From NCBI GenBank assembly GCA_964497135.1, contig CAZCDO010000160.1, forward strand, positions 1 through 9,605: a stretch of DNA of 9,605 nt, in the 5' to 3' direction. Every line of letters begins with the position of its first letter. Position 1 is the first letter of the stretch. The notes under the pieces are model-generated. The model saw nothing but the letters and a program-made list of their open reading frames with translations, made no database searches and was not told where the DNA came from. Both the position numbers and the translations under genes were made by a program. The stretch comes from CAIJXV01 sp964497135 (lineage in GTDB: Bacteria; Verrucomicrobiota; Kiritimatiellia; CAIKKV01; CAIJXV01). Below are positions 7,101 to 9,605 of the stretch, in pieces.

Positions 7101-8010
7101 AGGGCGGGGTTTCAAGAGGAAGGGAGGGGAGCCTCTGGTGGAGATCGTAGATTTCGAAATCGAGTTCACAGGCCCGGATGACGCTTTGCTTCAACCAGCG
7201 AGGAGCCTTGGTCCAGCGCTCAATGGGTCCGGTTACGGAGTCGAGGCTACCGGCCAATAAGAGAGCGGACGGGGAACGGGCATCACGCGTGTAGGCTTCA
7301 AGGGTGACCTTATCCAACAGGCGGGTCGGGTGGTAGGTCACGCCGGGAACCATTCCCAAACTCAGGTGGCTGGCTTGCCGTCGATAAAAATATACGGTCT
7401 CGGGGATAATAACATGCCGGATGCCGTTGACAATCGACTCACAGGTCCAAAACCAGTCCTCGGCAGCCAACCCATTTTCATGATCATTGGGTGTCAGAGG
7501 ATAGTGTTGATAGAGGGGGGTGGGAAGGATGAGATCGGCGGCATATTGCCAGGAGGAAATCAGATAGAGAGGATGAAACAATGAACTCGCGGAAGGCAGG
7601 TGCAATCGTCCACACAGTTCATTGCCAAAAGAGAGCCGGACCTGGGTATGGCCCACGGCGCGATCGTCCTTTAATTCCTCAAGAAACCGCACTCCCTTCC
7701 ACAGCCAGTCGCGGTCGAACAGATCGTCGCCATCCAAAGTGGCCGTATACTTCGTGTCGATTCGGGCCATTCCATAATTGCGGGCATCGCCCAGGTTGCC
7801 GCACTCGATCTCCTCGATGTCCACTGGCCCGGCGAAACGATGGACCTGCTCTCGAGTGACCGGGTCACCGCGGTCGATGACGACCAGGATCCGGCAAAAG
7901 ACCCCTTTTCGCGCCGCTTCCTGCACGGCCAGGGTAATACTGCGCAAGGCGGGATATACCAGATGCCGTTCGCCATGAAAGTTGGCCAGCACTGTCAGGA
8001 TCGGCTGAAT
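4138..8010 (-). CDS. Giant multi-domain glycosyltransferase (GT2 + half GT-B + degenerate GT2 + GT4)
   Basis: About 1,290 residues if started at the ATT at 8010; 1,284 from the GTG at 7992. Numbers below use the ATT start. Module 1 (1-220) is a GT2 transferase: NLGDARN at 72-78, DGDD at 93-96 (metal and nucleotide sugar), ED at 184-185 (catalytic base) and YFYRRQ at 207-212. Residues 325-511 resemble the acceptor half of a GT-B fold without the donor half. Module 3 (558-770) is a second GT2 in which the acidic motif is DGTD (652-655) and the ED pair is replaced by Val-Thr. Residues 843-880 hold a short DEAYLKASEDV...HYCRHG motif often seen between glycosyltransferase domains. Module 5 (934-1290) is a complete GT4: PGGSE at 946-950, NRLDRDKR at 1127-1134, and the E-x7-E motif at 1200-1208. 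No signal peptide or membrane segment is seen. Likely role: cytoplasmic assembly of a surface or exported polysaccharide (inference). Confidence 0.88.
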   Translation of the reverse strand: MQPILTVLANFHGERHLVYPALRSITLAVQEAARKGVFCRILVVIDRGDPVTREQVHRFAGPVDIEEIECGNLGDARNYGMARIDTKYTATLDGDDLFDRDWLWKGVRFLEELKDDRAVGHTQVRLSFGNELCGRLHLPSASSLFHPLYLISSWQYAADLILPTPLYQHYPLTPNDHENGLAAEDWFWTCESIVNGIRHVIIPETVYFYRRQASHLSLGMVPGVTYHPTRLLDKVTLEAYTRDARSPSALLLAGSLDSVTGPIERWTKAPRWLKQSVIRACELDFEIYDLHQRLPSLPLETPPSYPAVGYLYLKLMGMIDNGRRVMMVFTDHLASDTLGILDAFLAAHREKDPSPPDILIVSLSPDGAGERSDPCASHRASATILPEDGVRPRLSHIHLGNDPAFARLSERLRYDLIVRFLMQTRPDLTVNMDSGFFDRLIGAFGRSLAASPTRTLRICFDDMDETLAGWQALSLANGHYAMALCRNSATARRLTRYFNGTEMTLYSCTEPPESGRFRAFGEGLCDLFDGSPGGSRVRTSTGLPPFRRPRKASSAGDRPDVSCILSVHLEGHHLNQTLRALAGICADARRNHLNTELIVVADHVGPRTQSVLASLSQLWPEARILETELDNEGAVRNAGIAAAAGRWVAIMDGTDMGSPEWLTRAVRLANTQGPNVILHPHAVIEHGDDLLITYQPDMNEFNNCIENLVSQEVWTTNAFASRDLFIRHPYHSLPPPSGYGQVTWHWNCETVMAGCRHRIVEDTFVYRRPSGFAGEYRVRLGQRPETALPQSRFFSDHVWLSRKAKTRNPWLRKAGMTLSKVWAFMNRIPNRRPGLSPPAGWDDEAYLKASEDVRLAVAAGLFPSGYAHYCRHGHAEARGSGWKTDRLLETLRSFSSAHPALRLAPSSKATVRAAQSSVPANVYRACRQKVAASQPTHLFLAAALRPGGSELIMLHAIEAVLSVPSNRALVLTTETHNHRWRHRLPSRCAWLSFADLASGLAPEEQARILTLLLINSNARCLHLFFSALGWQILRRHAPALANRMKLFISLFAIPPAETGMGVGYSRFVGALNPYLTGIFTDNHRMAGQLSLVSGMPSDKIRVVRHPVIARPRFSGPTRANLPVLWANRLDRDKRVDLLIEIARKRPGISFHVYGEPVLNGNEYLEAIRKIPNIDYRGTFVGFDSIPAVPYRCFLHTSSWEGLPNTILEAMRSGLLVVAPDVGGIAEVVEKDSGILIRNPNDAQEYAEALTRIVNDPDSYRVLAETGSRRITAGYTHAHFLHQLSTVPGYL

Positions 8011-8016
8011 AGGTAG

Positions 8017-8022
8017 CTCCCT
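8017..8022 (-). promoter_or_regulatory. Shine-Dalgarno pointing to a rare ATT start codon
   Basis: AGGGAG on the minus strand, six bases before ATT at 8010-8008. Starting there supplies residues MQPILTV, the first beta-strand of the GT2 domain, which the GTG at 7992 would cut away. No comparable ribosome site precedes that GTG, and an in-frame TAA at 8098-8100 closes the frame upstream with no ATG, GTG or TTG in between. Confidence 0.55.
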
Positions 8023-8053
8023 GGGCGTTGGAATCGATGGCGAAGAAAGTGCC

Positions 8054-8081
8054 AGAATAGATCCCCAAAAACAAGGCGCAA
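8054..8081 (-). promoter_or_regulatory. Possible promoter for the glycosyltransferase gene
   Basis: TTGCGC (8076-8081) and TATTCT (8054-8059) on the minus strand, 16 bases apart, each matching the sigma70 boxes in four of six bases. The start would fall near 8047, about 37 bases before the ATT. The 118-base gap to the upstream UroD-like gene leaves room for its own promoter. Tentative. Confidence 0.3.
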
Positions 8082-8128
8082 TGTGCCAGAACGATTCTTA
8101 CGGATTCTGAATGAACTATCGTTGGGTG

Positions 8129-9274
8129 TCACGTTCGCGCCGCAAACAGAGCCTCGACGTTCTTAATGGGGGTGCCTTTGATGATGGCGTTGGAGGCGCC
8201 CTGAAAATACGCCGTGCCGCCGGATTCCTCAACCAGTCGCCGGGCCTCATCCTTGACCCAGGCCAACGGTTGGCGCGCGAGCTGGCTGACGGACATATTT
8301 CCCCAGACCACCAGCCTGGGGAATCGGGCACGCAGTTTCCCGAGCGTCATCGTGCAGTCACGATCGGCCTCCCCATAGCCGGGACAGGCCGCCTCGCCGA
8401 ATAGCAGATCGGCCATGGGCCACATATTGCCGTCCGTCCGGAAGATGTAATGCCCCCCGATCCGGGCCATTTCCGCCATCGCCCATTTCAACGGCGGGAG
8501 CAGGGCTGCGCGAAAATGGGCGGGCGAGTAGAAGGGTCCGTCGTTGCCCGCCATATCGCCACCAGCCACCAGCACGTTGGGGTAACCCAGCCGGGCAAGA
8601 GCCAGACTGTCCGCCACAGCGTGCCGGGCTTGGAGCCAAATACTGCGTTGAACGAGGTCCGGGTTTGTTGCGACGAGCATCAATGCCTCGGGATTGTGAT
8701 AATTCACACCGATCCCGCCGGCGTTATAGACCAGAAAGAACTCCTGACCAAACCGCCCGTGCAACATCCGGTGTTCCAGCGACACCTCGACGGCATTGCA
8801 TGAACTGCGGGCCTCATCGTCCTCCCAGTGTTCAATTTGCCGGCGAAAAGTGGTTTCGTAATCGGTTCCCGCCGGACTCTGAGCAGGCTCCGAAATCAGG
8901 CCGAAATCGCCGGTGTCGGGAGTGTGCCGGAAGATTTCGTGGGCGCCATCCGGGTCACCAAAGAGGAAGGTGAAGGGATCGAGTTGCCGGGTCGGCCGTC
9001 GACATTCGCGCCACGGCATGCGAAAGACTTCGATTCCGAGCGCACGACACAGGTCGGCAAGATCCACGAGAAGCTGGTGTTCGAACTCGGTGTGGGCCGC
9101 CTCGCCCTTCATCCACGCCAGGGCCTCGGCATAGTGGAGGGAACCGGTGCCGGCATGGGCCGGACGCCCCAGAATGGCCGAGGCCACGTCACACGCCATT
9201 CCGGGGCAGTAAGCGGGGAGATGGTCGACGGGTTGGCCGGCAAGCGCAGCCTGACAACGTTCAATATTGTTCAT
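8129..9274 (-). CDS. Uroporphyrinogen decarboxylase-like family protein (second, distinct member)
   Basis: A 381-residue UroD-superfamily protein. Visible marks are the N-terminal NNIERCQAALAGQPVDHLP (family form: R-x-x-x-ALxGxxPDRxP), GGDMAGNDGPFYSP at 238-251, HYIFRTDGN at 275-283, VVWGNMS near 323-328, and the C-terminal GASN-x-I-x-KGTPIKNVEAL. The DGN motif and the C-terminal pattern are typical of the large environmental UroD-like groups, not of haem-pathway HemE. A GTG at 9316 would add 14 residues, but the family N terminus fits the ATG at 9274. Neither has a strong ribosome site. It differs clearly from the UroD-like protein in the plus-strand operon, so the two are not a recent duplication. 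Known relatives include corrinoid methyltransferases; the reaction here is unknown. It lies between the FG-GAP gene and the glycosyltransferase, all on the same strand. Confidence 0.8.
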   Translation of the reverse strand: MNNIERCQAALAGQPVDHLPAYCPGMACDVASAILGRPAHAGTGSLHYAEALAWMKGEAAHTEFEHQLLVDLADLCRALGIEVFRMPWRECRRPTRQLDPFTFLFGDPDGAHEIFRHTPDTGDFGLISEPAQSPAGTDYETTFRRQIEHWEDDEARSSCNAVEVSLEHRMLHGRFGQEFFLVYNAGGIGVNYHNPEALMLVATNPDLVQRSIWLQARHAVADSLALARLGYPNVLVAGGDMAGNDGPFYSPAHFRAALLPPLKWAMAEMARIGGHYIFRTDGNMWPMADLLFGEAACPGYGEADRDCTMTLGKLRARFPRLVVWGNMSVSQLARQPLAWVKDEARRLVEESGGTAYFQGASNAIIKGTPIKNVEALFAART

Positions 9275-9372
9275 GATCTGACCGATGAGAAATTGCTTTT
9301 CGGGCGGTCCGGGCACACGCCCAGGGATGCCGTTCAGGAAGAAGCCCTTTCAGGGTCAAAAGCGAATCAGGA

Positions 9373-9402
9373 CGGGTTGCCGGTTTTCCCTACAGCAACC
9401 CG
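9373..9402 (-). terminator. Hairpin after the FG-GAP gene, possible terminator
   Basis: Perfect 8-base inverted repeat CGGGTTGC / GCAACCCG with a 14-base loop, starting 12 bases after the stop at 9415. The sequence after the stem on the minus strand lacks a clean T-run, having only a TTTT about ten bases on, so a standard intrinsic terminator is not assured. It may instead protect the 3' end of the transcript. Confidence 0.35.
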
Positions 9403-9414
9403 CCCCGTTCAAAT

Positions 9415-9605
9415 TCAGGCTTTTTCCTGGCCTTCGTTGTAATAAATGTACAAGCCATCCTTGCCGGGAGCCACGATATCCAGCCGGCCGGTCTTGCGCA
9501 GGTCGGCCACGGCAAAATGGATGCCACACCCTTTGCCCTCGCCGATCGGCCCGTAATCGATCACCTGCTTGGCAAAGGCATCCCCGGTCCATTTGAAATA
9601 ATAGA
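9415..9605 (-). CDS. FG-GAP/VCBS repeat protein, C-terminal end (runs off the right end)
   Basis: The last 62 residues of a gene that enters from the right, ending with TGA at 9415-9417. The motif HFAVADLRKTGRLDIVAPGK, followed by DGLYIYYNEG, is a classic FG-GAP/VCBS beta-propeller repeat, whose usual form is D-x-N-x-DG-x-x-DIVxxx. The Ca-binding loop is weakened here: D-L-R-K-T-G instead of D-x-N-x-D-G. Such proteins are usually secreted or surface-bound and in PVC bacteria are often fused to carbohydrate- or lipid-active domains, but only this tail is visible. It is the upstream neighbour of the UroD-like gene on the same strand, with 140 bases and a hairpin between them, so they are probably not tightly coupled. 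Confidence 0.75.
   Translation of the reverse strand, partial: YYFKWTGDAFAKQVIDYGPIGEGKGCGIHFAVADLRKTGRLDIVAPGKDGLYIYYNEGQEKA

Noticed and set aside
8085..8125. Weak inverted repeat CAGAA/TTCTG after the second UroD-like gene
   Set aside because: Only five base pairs with mismatches next to them and no T-run, so not a credible terminator.
8828..9442. 204-codon open frame on the plus strand opposite the second UroD-like gene and the gap after it
   Set aside because: Antisense shadow; the minus-strand frame carries the clear UroD-family pattern.
9356..9592. 78-codon minus-strand frame overlapping the FG-GAP tail
   Set aside because: The neighbouring frame encodes an unmistakable FG-GAP/VCBS end; this frame is Arg/Gly/Cys rich without a domain.

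Overview
The window looks like bacterial chromosome from a free-living, polysaccharide-using organism with mid-to-high 50s GC by eye. The gene types suggest the PVC superphylum (Verrucomicrobiota, Lentisphaerota, Kiritimatiellota, Planctomycetota): two divergent uroporphyrinogen-decarboxylase-like (UroD-like) proteins, an FG-GAP/VCBS repeat protein, a GH16 glycanase, a long NagB-like protein and a very large multi-domain glycosyltransferase. This placement is inferred from gene content only; there is no rRNA or other phylogenetic marker. No tRNA, rRNA, IS element, phage gene or CRISPR array was seen. Coding density is high, with no gene-free stretch above about 180 bases.

Left part (1-880, minus strand): a Yip1-family membrane protein gene, followed six bases later and in the same frame by the 5' end of a GH16 family glycoside hydrolase that runs off the window. 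A good promoter and ribosome site precede the Yip1 gene. The 881-1056 gap is a divergent promoter region.

Plus-strand operon (1057-4143): three tightly packed genes encode a glucosamine-6-phosphate-deaminase-like protein, an Amidohydrolase_2-family hydrolase (TTG start, 19-base overlap with the first gene) and a UroD-like protein. The first protein keeps the NagB catalytic aspartate but lacks the recognisable phosphate-binding residues and has Cys where the ring-opening Asp should be. The operon therefore probably handles a sugar or sugar-like substrate that is not the usual 6-phosphate. This is the best candidate here for an undescribed pathway.

Minus-strand cluster (4138-9605), read right to left: the 3' end of an FG-GAP/VCBS repeat protein, a hairpin, a second UroD-like protein, then a roughly 1,290-residue glycosyltransferase. 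The giant protein reads as a doubled GT2-plus-GT-B unit. The first copy has an intact GT2 domain and only the N-terminal half of a GT-B domain; the second has a GT2 domain that lost its key acidic residues and a complete GT4 domain. Its most convincing start is a rare ATT codon behind a good Shine-Dalgarno sequence. Its stop codon overlaps that of the plus-strand operon tail to tail.

Read together, the left and right parts concern polysaccharides (a GH16 glycanase, a polysaccharide-building transferase) and the central operon probably concerns catabolism of a modified sugar. That link is inference from neighbourhood.
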